Assembly (NCBI RefSeq): GCF_003265705.1
Contig: NW_020312968.1
Location: 3,470,935-3,534,934, forward strand
Length of the DNA: 64,000 nucleotides
Direction: 5' to 3'
Origin: Callorhinus ursinus
Taxonomy: Eukaryota; Chordata; Mammalia; Carnivora; Otariidae
Both the position numbers and the translations under genes were made by a program. Each line of letters opens with the position of its first letter. Position 1 is the stretch's first letter. The notes under the pieces are model-generated. The model ran no database searches. It worked only from the letters and a program-made list of their open reading frames with translations, and had not been told where the DNA came from. Positions 35,403-45,121 of the stretch are shown in pieces.

Positions 35403-35589
35403 TTGAAATAGAAAAATGACATAAATGATGCTAATGTTTACATCATAATAGATGTAACCTCTGAAAAAACTTTTGGAGGCTAAATATAACCATAATCACT
35501 GTTCATTACCTTTTTACTATGTACCTGGTGGTACACTAGGGACTTCATAGACATTATTTCACCTTCTTGAACCTAAAAGGGAGACACTA

Positions 35590-35810
35590 GAGCCATGCAG
35601 TCTGGAGCTTGCCTTCTGGAACAAACTGCATGGGGTCAAAGCCAAGCAATTCCACTTATGAGCTGTGAAACCTTGGGCAAGTCCCACAACATCTCTGTCT
35701 CAGGTCTGTAATATGTGGCTAATGTTAGTAGCTAAAACTAAACAAGTTATTGTTGAGAAAATTGTTAGAACAGCGCCTGGCACATTATAAATCACACATA
35801 TTCGTGATAA
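35590..35810 (+). repeat. MIR SINE relic
   Basis: 'ttccacttatgagctgtgaa', 'ccttgggcaagtcccaca' and 'gaacagcgcctggcacatta' are the MIR core and tail. Confidence 0.75.
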
Positions 35811-36514
35811 TTATGAATTGTATGATTAAATCTCAAAGCAAACCTCATGATTTAGATATTATCATCCCTATTTTACGTAAGTAAAAATTAAGGCTCAGAG
35901 AATTTAGACAATTGGCTTAATGTCAAACAGCTCATGAAGTGGGCTCATGTGATTTGAACCTGTTTACCGCTATAACAAAGCAAGGCAAAGTAAATAAAAA
36001 TTTTTAAAGTTAGATAGAAGAGAGAAAAGAAATCGTTGACAAAGATGAACTTCTAGACGTCATCTGACCCTTTTTGGCATCTCTGGACCCTGGCACATTG
36101 AAGCTGTCCTTGAAACTTGATGGTTTGCCCTTGGCTTCTCCGGCCTGAAACTATTTGCCGCGTGAGGTTCCCTAAAGCTTATTTCAGTTCCACTAAGTCA
36201 TTGGAAACTAAAACCAGGACAAGGTAGTGCTGAGTCTGCCTCTCCCTCGCCACCTGTCCCTGACTTGAGCACTTGTACCTCAGTGGCCCAGCTTGTGGCA
36301 AATCAGGCCTTGTTTTACCTTCTGCCATTAGGAGAGGAAAAGTACTGCCGAGTCAATCAGTAAGCCTGGGGGGTGAGAGAGACAGGGTGATGAAGGGAGG
36401 ACAAAGAAAGCATCAGTCAGGAACTAAAGAGCCAATAAAGGCGACAGAAGACTCGAAAGAGAAAGCTATGGGAAAAGGTAGAAACGCACACCTTTCCACA
36501 CAGAAAATACAGGG

Positions 36515-36670
36515 GTGTGAAGTCAGAAGATCTGATTTCTCGTCTTGGCCCCACGGTGTATGAGTAGCCTTGTGACGTTGGGCAAGTCACTTAACCTCTT
36601 TGAGCCTCAATTTTGTCATCTGTAAGATGGGGAGAATAAGTGGATCTCCGAGGATTGTTGGAGAACCGAA
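36515..36670 (+). repeat. MIR SINE relic
   Basis: 'gttgggcaagtcacttaacc' and 'catctgtaagatggggagaa' are the MIR core. Confidence 0.75.
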
Positions 36671-36784
36671 TCATAATATAAAAATATATTCTGAGTAGAA
36701 ATACTTGGTAAACTCCAAAGCAGCATACATGTTCTTTACTAATGTTACTAATGTGATAGGTTGTTTTTAAGATAGATGGCCACG

Positions 36785-36976
36785 GGGCTCCAGGGTGGGT
36801 CAGTCAGTTAAGCATCTGCCTTTGACTCAGGTCATGATCCCAGGGTCCTGGGATCGAGTCCCGCATTGGGCTCCTTCTCAGTGGGGAGCCTGCTTCTCCC
36901 TCTGCCTGCCACTCCCCCTGCTTGGGCTCTTTCTCTCTCTGACAAATAAACAAAAATCTTTAAAAAAAAAAAAAAA
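36785..36976 (+). mobile_element. CAN-type SINE
   Basis: Diverged head 'ggggctccagggtgggtcag', normal body and A tail. Confidence 0.9.
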
Positions 36977-37245
36977 ACCCTGCTCTGAGGTTAAACACTA
37001 AAATAATTATGGGTGTGGGTAAAGGGTTCAGAGGATCATATTCCTGCCTTTCCGAGGCAAGGATATTTACCATATGAGATTGATGCAATGCGCATGGAAC
37101 ATCAATTTTATAAAAGGAACCATCGCTGTTAAATATTTCCACTTATACCTCATTAATACCCCGTTAAAGAGTTTTATGGCAGCCTGTGCCTCTCCTCCCC
37201 AGTGAGTAACTTCACATACTTCCCAATGGAAAAATTGTCTTCTTT

Positions 37246-37437
37246 TAATTTTTTTAAGATTTTATTTATTTATTTGACAGACAGACAGCAAGAGATGGAA
37301 CACAAGCAGGGGGAGTGGGAGAGGGAGAAGCAGGCTTCCTGCAGAGCAGGGAGCCCGATGTGGGGCTCGATCCCAGGACCCTGGGATCACGACCTGAGCT
37401 GAAGGCAGACGCTTAACGACTGAGCCACCCAGGTGCC
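37246..37437 (-). mobile_element. CAN-type SINE
   Basis: Flanked by 'ggaaaaattgtcttctt'. Confidence 0.95.
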
Positions 37438-37795
37438 CGGAAAAATTGTCTTCTTAATCTGATGGTCTACAACTATTTAGATGACAGGATTATGCCCTTT
37501 TGTGTAAAAAGTATTTAATGACTTGATTTGGGGGAGATGGAGATTTCTTTCATTGGATCCAGATCTTTTTGGGCACTTTCTGGAATGAGGGGGAAAGGCT
37601 AAGCTGGGTGGCCCTATCCCCTCTCTTGTTGGGTAGGGCCCTTTCTTCATGGATCCATATGGCTGGTGTTTTTCAGGGCTGAGGTGTGTGACTCTGTGCT
37701 GAGCATTGTAGTAATATGTGTGAAAAATAAGAGTTTTTTTTTTTTCCAGGTGCTTATAATTTTCTTGGTAAGAAATATATAGGAAGAATCAATTC

Positions 37796-38200
37796 TTTTT
37801 TTTAAAAAGATTTATTTATTGGACACCTGGGTGGCTCAGTTGGTTAAGCGACTGCCTTCAGCTCAGGTCATGATCCTGGAGTCCCAGGATCGAGTCCCAC
37901 ATCAGGCTCCCTGCTCAGCGGGGAGTCTGCTTCTCCCTCTGACCCTCTTCCCTCTCGTGCTCTCTATCTCTCATTCTCTCTCTCTCAAATAAATAAATAA
38001 AATCGTTAAAAAAAAGATTTATTTATTTGAGAGACATTGAGAGAGAAAGAGCATGAGTGGGGGTGGAGGGGCAGAGGGAGAGGGAGAAGGAGACTCCTAG
38101 CTGAGCAGGGAGCCCGATGTGGGACTCAATCCCAGGACCCCAGGATCGTGACCTGAGCCGAAGGCAGATGCTTAACTGATTGAGCCACCCAGGTGCCCCA
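37796..38200 (-). mobile_element. CAN-type SINE split by a second SINE
   Basis: Outer minus-strand SINE with ends 'aaaaagatttatttatt' and 'gagccacccaggtgcccc'; a plus-strand SINE lies at 37820-38010 with the repeat 'agatttatttatt' on both sides. Outer target about 'ggaagaa...aattctt'. Confidence 0.92.
37820..38010 (+). mobile_element. CAN-type SINE nested in another SINE
   Basis: Head 'ggacacctgggtggctcag', inserted in the A-rich tail of the outer SINE in opposite direction. Confidence 0.93.
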
Positions 38201-39030
38201 GGAAGAACTAATTCTTGAAGGTCAAAATCTTTGTATTTTACATCCAGGTGCTCTTCATTAGACATGTGTGGAACGAATGAGTGAATGGATGAGGGCAGTG
38301 TAAAGCACTACGGTGAGTAATGCAGGCAGGAATTACTATAGAACTGAAGGAAAGAAACGTGATGTCTCATCTGGGCAGAAGCACTGGGGAAAGTCCAAGC
38401 CTTTCAATTTGGGTCTGGAAATGCTCGGTGCCTTAGGTTACTGATTGGGAAGGAAGAATTAGCAACGGGCCTGTAATCCATCTTTCTCTTTACTGGACAT
38501 TCCTGGCGGGAGAAAAGGGATGACCCACTCAAATCCTCTTTCAAATATGCTGGTAACCAGACCTTCTGATAAATACACTAAAAGTTTTTCCTAGCAAAAA
38601 ATGATAGAGTTCTTATTTGTGACGTGCTTTTAGGAGCATACATCTGTGTATCTAGGTTGCTTATGTAATTAAACCTGTAAGTTGTAGATTTATGGGGGCA
38701 TGGCAGGTTGGAGTATTGGTGGCGTATAAGTGGGAATATTTAATTGAAATTGTTCCCTTTGTAAAATCAATGCTCTGCATACATTGCTTAGACCTCATCT
38801 ACCAAATCTGATCAGAATGAATCCTAATGCAGAAGAGGAAGAACCTACATTTATGGTCTTAGACTTCTCTAAGGGAAGAATGCTTTGCCTTTGCCTTGTG
38901 TTTGCTTGTACCTTCAAATTAGTAGTGAAGTTTGACGCATGATTCCAACTTGATGATCAACCCTTCATGTTTTCTCACTGGGTCACTCTGCCTCTCCTAT
39001 GTCCTCATCCATTACTATGAATTAGTTGAA

Positions 39031-39146
39031 ATTTTTTTTTTTAAAGATATTTATTTAAGTAATCTCTACACCCAACATGAGGCTCAAACTCATGAACCCA
39101 AGATCAAGAGTCATGTGCTCTACCGACTGAGCCAGCCAGGTGCCCC
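39031..39146 (-). mobile_element. Short tRNA-like SINE
   Basis: 'aagtaatctctacacccaac', 'gagccagccaggtgccccta'; target 'tag(t/c)tgaaat'. Confidence 0.9.
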
Positions 39147-39159
39147 TAGCTGAAATCCT

Positions 39160-39300
39160 TTAGAGATCAGTAGATCTTGGTTGGAATCTGATCTTCATTT
39201 CTTCCTAGCACTGAGACTTCAACGTGGTGTTATATAACTTAGCTTCCTCATCTGCAAAATGGGTTTGCTGTTAGTGCTGCCTGCCTGGTTTGGGGACTAA
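39160..39300 (+). repeat. MIR-type SINE relic next to E9
   Basis: 'cttcctcatctgcaaaatgg' preceded by a diverged MIR head. It ends close to the E9 donor. Confidence 0.5.
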
Positions 39301-39329
39301 ATGAGGGAAACGTGTGTTGGGCACCTTAC

Positions 39330-39507
39330 CCTTCCCGGCACTGCAGCAGGCACTGCTTTTCCAGCTGGAGCAAGCCTGGTTGGCAGGAGAGGCATTGTGT
39401 GCTGTGTCTCCCTTCACACGTCCTACAAGAGTTGTGGCAGGGGACACATTGGTGGCTGTCCTCATCAGCATAGTAGCCCTCGGGGCAGTCATGCAAGCAG
39501 GTCATGT
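39330..39507 (-). CDS. PCSK5: PCSK5 exon E9, furin-like Cys-rich repeat
   Basis: A 178 nt exon, phase 1 in, phase 2 out. Acceptor tttcttgacag, donor GAAGG|gtaagg. It encodes MTCLHDCPEGYYADED, then QCVPC, SCRTC, QCLSC and QCLLQC with the end REG; ten cysteines. The split Gly codon is finished by the first base of E10, giving CREGYYAE. The module follows the usual order CPxGYY, two CxxC pairs, a hydrophobic turn and the next CxxxC. Confidence 0.96.
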
Positions 39508-40790
39508 CTGTCAAGAAAGGAAAAGAGTCTGTCTTGGTATCAAGTATGATGCATGTCTCCCAAACCTCTTCTCTGTGCTCCCTTGAGTGAACCATCGTGG
39601 GAGGGGAGGATGCAGGGGGAATGAGATGGTGTCCTTGTGAGGGTCTTGCTTCTCAGATCTGCGTGGGTTGGGGAGATAGATGCTAACCCTTTCCAGGTCT
39701 TCAGCATGTTCATCTCTTCCTTCCCTCTCTCCTACTCCCCTCCGCTGCTGCTGCTTTTAGCTGAGTGAGCTTTGTCTCATTTTCTTTCTCACGTACCTGT
39801 ATTAGCCTAATCATGGAATCCCTGGAAACCTGAGGGCATGCTTCACATCTGTGATAAGATCTGCTGGAGGTGGCCAACCTCAGACCATGCCAGACTTCAA
39901 GAAGATTTATTAATCCCTGGATGCAAAATCCAGGGGAAATTTTGATGAGAGGCTGAATCCCTGCATGTTTGTAAAGTGTCTCTCCACAGACTGCTTATTA
40001 ATCGCAAGGGAAAACAGTAACTCAGCAGTGGAGACATTGGATAGCACTCTGAACAGATGACCACAGTTAGCGTCACTGGTGAGGGGCAGGTGACATCCTG
40101 GCTCTCCAGGAGGACACGACATCACCTGTGAAGTATTCTGGCTGAGAATGAATCATCTCTAATTGTGGGACACCTCACACAGACTCCACTGGAGGGATAG
40201 GGACTGTATTCTTCTAAAATGTCAATATTCTATAGAAAAAAATGGCTGTGGAAATGTTTCATTTTAACGGAGCTACAGAGACCTGGCAACTAAAGCAATA
40301 CCTGATTGGAGACTGGATCCTTTTCCAAGGAGGAATTGCCAAAATTATAAAACAGATGATATAGTGAAGTATTGATGTTAAATTCACTTGCATCAACAAC
40401 TGTACCATGGCTATGTCAAAAAGTATCCTTAGTTTTAGGAAATACATACTAAAGTATTTATGCAAAAGGAGTCACGATGTGTATATCACATCCTCAGATG
40501 GTCAAGAAAAAATTTATTGTGGATTATGTAGGCATTACACATTGAGACAGTCAAGAGCGAGCACGTGAATGATTAAGCAAATGGGACACCCAATTAGCGG
40601 TGGGCGAAGTGGGTGAAGGGCACGTGTGTGGCGTTCTTCATACTTTTGTCTTTTCTGTAGGTTTGAAAATTTTCCAAATACAAAGTGAAAAATTAGAAAG
40701 ACACCAAACATCTGGGCACCAGGTGTCATGCAAGGTGGTTTCCCAGATGGAGGGAAAGAGAGAGCCCTCCTCAGAGGACATGTGACTCAC
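39508..40790 (-). other. PCSK5: PCSK5 intron E8-E9
   Basis: 1.3 kb with no young repeat. 40500-40700 resembles an old LINE 3' end ('ttttctgtaggtttgaaaat'), not certain. Confidence 0.8.
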
Positions 40791-41021
40791 TGAAAAGAAG
40801 GTTGTCCCTCTGGCAGGCGAGACACTGGTCCTCAGCAGGCCCCGTGCAGCGGAAGCACTTAGCATGGCAGGGCTTGCATCTCAGAGCCTCCACATCCCAG
40901 TACTCAAAGGAGGCACATTCCTTGTGAGGCACGCAGTCCCCATGGTGGTTGACCAGAAGGCCCTCCTGACAGGCCGTGCAAATCCCAGGTGATGAGCAGG
41001 TCTGGCAGGACTTGTGGCAAT
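40791..41021 (-). CDS. PCSK5: PCSK5 exon E8, furin-like Cys-rich repeats
   Basis: A 231 nt symmetric exon (phase 1). Acceptor cgtgcccacag, donor TTCA|gtgagt. It encodes 76 full codons with thirteen cysteines, opening CHKSCQTCSS and including ICTAC, DC, EC, RCKPC, KCFRC and QCLAC. The stretch ECASFEYWD resembles the PCSK5 segment that separates two repeats. The last base A joins AC of E9 to make Asn, creating the sequon N-M-T exactly across the exon junction. As with E7, skipping would keep the frame. Confidence 0.96.
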
Positions 41022-43631
41022 CTGTGGGCACGGTGGGGGCAGAAGACCAAGTGAGAGAGGCCCAGGGCACCCCTAGAAGTTGTGTTCACATCCCTTTCCC
41101 TTTTCTTTCAGAGATTTCTAGGGCTCTGGGTCCAGGGCATGGGGGCCACTAGTTGGGTAGAGCCCTTGGCCTCTGGGTAGAGCATTCTTATCAAATGAGA
41201 AGAAAAATGGCCATTTCACATTCTCTGTAATATCTAGAGAACCCCTTCTTGCCACATCCAGAAATATTAGACTCAGTGTAGTTACCAAAACTGCAACAAA
41301 ACAATAAGCAATTCTGTAGGGTATGGTCATACACTGGTCTGTAGCTTGCTTACCCCATAACTCTTACTCTGTGGTGCTCCACTGACCTCCCAGAACAACT
41401 CGAGCTTATCACTAACAACAGTTGTTGGGATGTACTGTAATTTGCCTGTTGATCAAAAAAAGGCCTCTTTTGTATTCATTGATGAGTGCACAGTACCTGT
41501 GAGAGGACCTGGCATGTAACAGGCACTCAGTAACTTTTCTTAGACAAATAAAATCAAAACAATTCATTCCTACCTCGGGGTTTTAGCAATTGCCGTTCTC
41601 TCTGCCTAGAGTATAGGCAGAGTGTGGTTCTCCTAGATATATGTGTGGCTTGTTCCCTCTGTTTTTCTATGATGTCTTCAGGATGCCTTCACTCTAATTT
41701 CAACTCCATCCTGTCCAGCTTCCTGTTCCCCTGCCCTGACTTACTTTTCCTTTTGACTTACCTTTTTTAGGGTCTGTCTCCCCCCGCCCCGTATTCTGTC
41801 TGTAGTGTCCCCTGCTTTTCCCTAGGCCTAGAGGAGCACACAGCACATAGGAGGCCCCCAGGAAGTGCTCCCTGAATGAACAGACACATGGCATTCTGGT
41901 CATCTCATGTTATCTAGATCAGGAAATTGAGGCTGAAGGTGCTAAGTCACTGGGCTGGAAACGGGCAGGGTTAGACGTTGAACCCAGGAGCTTAGTCAGA
42001 GTTCTTGCTGTTTCTGCCCCTGTGCCTGGGGGTAGGGGTGGGATTCTTAGAGGTGCCTACGCTCTCTCATAGAGGATAATTTGGATGATCCAAATGGATC
42101 CCAAGCCCTTGTGTTTCTTGGAAGAGATCCTGCTTGGTTCTGGATGCTTCTCCACATCTACTCAAATCTTAATTTTTCAAGTCAGGTCCTTTGTTTCTTC
42201 TTTCTGGAAAGTCCGGTGGCCACCCTGTTTCTTCCAGTACCAGCTTCCCTCAGCCTGCCTTTGGACTGGTGGAAGGAGCCATCACCTTGTAGGGAAAGCC
42301 CTCAAGTTAGTTCCCTATGGTTGAGTTGGTCTGAGGGGAGCCCAGGCATCTGTACAGTGGTATTTTTTTTTTTTTAACTCTCCAGGTGATTCTAATGGGC
42401 AACCAGGGATGGGATCCAGGGGCCTCTCTCAATGAGAAAATTAAATCAAGTAAATGCACTGTGAGGCCTGCAAAGTTCTCTGTATGGCAAATTACCTTTA
42501 TTATTGAACACCAGAGAAAGGCAGAAATTGACCCTTAGTTCCTGTCTGAGTACAGGCATGACGGGCTTTGGCCAAGTTGCTAAACTTCTCAAGGAAACTG
42601 GCCCCAAGCTCACTGCTGCCATGTCTTCCGCCATGTTCTAGTCCATGGTCTTTCAGGTGGGACATTGACAGTAAAGGGTGCCTTACATAAAACACAACAA
42701 GGTGTGTTGATCATAGTGCTAGAGCAGAAAGCTGCGAGTAGTCAGCTCCATCTTCATGTCCTAGGACATGAAAATCGGTCTCCTGAGTACGTTCTGGAAT
42801 GTGGGGGGGCGGGGCCTGGGGTTTCTCACCCTCAAGCTCTCGCTGCTGTTGGGACCACCTCTGCATAGTCTAGTGCTTGCTAGGTGGCGACCTGGGGTGA
42901 AGTTACCACTGGCCGCCTAGCTGGAGTGAAGCCTGAAACTCTGGAGAAGTTCACCCAGAGTGATTCAATGGTTTGAGAATTCTCATAATAGACCTGTTAT
43001 TTTTCCTGTTCTGAGGCCAACAGTTGATACCAGGGAAAACAGAAGGAGGCATAAATGAGAGCAGATCCCTCCTTGAGTGGGTCGGCGTTGATGTGCTGAG
43101 TGGGGGTCCCAGGGCAGGAGCTGCTGAAGCAGATGAGGAGCCACGGGGTCGGGGTGGGGGGCGGGGACCACAGGGAGAAAACTGATAAGGGACCCAAGAG
43201 GCACCAAGAAAATCCTCTGTGGCACAATTTTCCCTGAGCTGCTGTCAATCTTTAGTGGCTTCAAGGTTTAAGGAAAAAAACAAAAAACAAAAAAACGTCC
43301 ATTTTGGGTGACTTTTGAAGGCTTATCTCTGCTGTGAAACTTCATGTGAGAATTCTTTTTGATCAGCAGTTCAGAGCCCGTGTTGTGAGGAGGGTCAATG
43401 TGATTTGTTATTAAGAAAAATTACATGGTCAAAGCTTATGAATGATTCATTTAAAAAATAATAAATTAGAGCAGATTCAAAAATCTGCTTTGTTGAGCAG
43501 GAGGGAAACAGATGGGATGACAGCTCCGGGGCTGGAACTCGGCAAACCCCAGCACCTGCTTTGTCTCAGCAGAAACCCATCACCGTGGCAGGCTCCCTGG
43601 GATGCCTGGCCATACGCACGCAAGCCTTTAC
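41022..43631 (-). other. PCSK5: PCSK5 intron E7-E8
   Basis: 2.6 kb. L2 3' end at 41585-41890; otherwise unique and without SINEs. Several short ORFs are chance frames. Confidence 0.85.
41585..41890 (+). mobile_element. LINE L2 3' end
   Basis: Pyrimidine-rich sequence ending 'gcacacagcacataggaggc' and 'gaagtgctccctgaatgaa', the L2 3' signature. Confidence 0.5.
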
Positions 43632-43868
43632 CTCTGCAGTCCTTAGTCTCTTTTTCATAGTAAGTTCCCACTGGACATTCATCCAAACACCGTCCGTCGT
43701 AGAGAACCAGGGATGGCTCCGCACAGAGGTCACAGTCATCCGCCGAGGGGCCACTACACTCCAGACAGTCTTCGTGGCAGGGGACACACTCTCGTATGTC
43801 CGCGTAGAAGCCACGGGGACAGGATGGCTGACACATATCCTGGTACAGGAAGGACTTAGGCATACACT
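43632..43868 (-). CDS. PCSK5: PCSK5 exon E7, furin-like Cys-rich repeats
   Basis: A 237 nt symmetric exon (phase 1 in and out). Acceptor ttcccccag, donor AGAG|gtaaag. It encodes 78 full codons with twelve cysteines: CMPKSFLYQDMC, SCPRGFYAD, ECVPC, DCLEC, DCDLC, RCLDEC and DC. The CPRGFYAD and CPVGTYYEKE starts are the usual openings of furin-like repeats after a hydrophobic turn (LVLYDG). It continues in frame to E8 through a split Asp codon. Skipping this exon would preserve the frame. Confidence 0.96.
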
Positions 43869-44903
43869 CTGGGGGAAGGAGGAAGCAACAAGTTACCCCC
43901 TCGGGCACAGGAGAAAGGAATTTGTTCCCTCCGGAGTGGGCTAGCCTGTCCGGACCACACTGGCTCCTTTGACCTGAGTGTTCCAGGCATATGCCCCCAT
44001 GCCAAGCCTGCCAGGGCACATCCCCCACATCTCTAAGCTTTGGGAGAGAAGACCACCTACGGTGGCCTGATGACATGGTGCTGGGTTTACAGCCCGAAAT
44101 GACCTGCTCCTCAAAGGTGTAAAAAATTGCAGTGCTGTGGCAGACCATCTATGGCTGAGATGCTGGAGGTATTGTTGAAAACCCGAAAAGCATGCTCTAT
44201 TCAGCCCAAAGGTGGCTTAAACATTCTTGAGTTAGTTATGTTTTCATTCACTGATAGGGTGGATCAGTGACGTGGACATGGTAACTCAGTGTGAGGCATG
44301 CGTTGTGGGTTTCTTTCATCTGTATTCATCCTCTTATTTGGGGGGAAACCAAGAAAACGCTTTGGGTCACACCAAGAGAATCCTTTTGATAGAACAGCAT
44401 CAGTTCAATGGGTCTTGCTCTGGAGAGGAAATTAGCCCTTCTTGGAGATAATTCCAGAGAAAGAATTCCTAGCCAGAGTGCTATTCTGAGTCTTGCTGTC
44501 TTCGCCTGACCTCTTTCCTATCTTTTGTAACAGTTGGAATTCTCTAGCTTCCTCTGTGTTTCATTAATATCAGCCTCCCTATAAGATTTTGTGCACAAAG
44601 AGGCAGGAACTTCGGGTTCTTATTCAGATCTCTAGCAGCTGTGGTATGGTGCTTGGCGCATCCCTAAGTGCTCAGTACACCTGTGCAGAAGAAATCATGC
44701 AGAAGAGGGGCTTTCATTTGTCGTCGCTTGAAGAACGCCCTTGATTTTCTCAGTGATGTGCATGGAGGTGGTTATATTTCAGGAAAGATAAGGAGACTGG
44801 TTCCCTCCATTCTGCATAGCTTCCCCCCCACCCCCGCCATAGTTGGTCCCCAGGGGCGGTGGCTTGGGGGAGCCACCCTCTCCCCTGGGATGCTCCCACG
44901 TAC
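43869..44903 (-). other. PCSK5: PCSK5 intron E6-E7
   Basis: 1.0 kb, no repeat or gene recognised. Confidence 0.85.
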
Positions 44904-45121
44904 CTTTGCATGTCTTCTCATGGATGCAGTCCTGACACCTCTCAGGGCAATGCTTGCACACCCCCTCCACGGCCACGTGCCTCTCGGGGCAGGCTTCCCG
45001 GCATGCTCCCTGGTGCAGGATGAGGCTTCCTTGGCAAGAGAGGCAGTTGGTGGCGTTTCCTTCGCATGTTCTGCAAGGAGAGCTACAGTGCTCACACATG
45101 CGGTCTTCTGCATAGAAGCCC
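44904..45121 (-). CDS. PCSK5: PCSK5 exon E6, furin-like Cys-rich repeats
   Basis: A 218 nt exon, phase 2 in (one G), phase 1 out. Acceptor cttccccacag, donor AAAG|gtacgt. It encodes 72 full codons with thirteen cysteines: MCEHC, PCRTC, NCLSC, ACREAC, VCKHC, RCQDC and TC. It begins GFYAED and ends HEKTCK. The sequon NAT in CEGNATNC is a likely N-glycosylation site. The length equals that of E10 (218 nt, same phases), suggesting that exon units were duplicated during growth of the repeat array (inference). Confidence 0.96.

Larger units (their letters stand above)
34287..39329 (-). other. PCSK5: PCSK5 intron E9-E10
   Basis: 5.0 kb. Holds the Tigger relic, two MIRs, SINEs at 35211, 36785, 37246, the nested pair at 37796 and the short SINE at 39031. 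38.2-39.0 kb shows nothing recognised. Confidence 0.85.
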
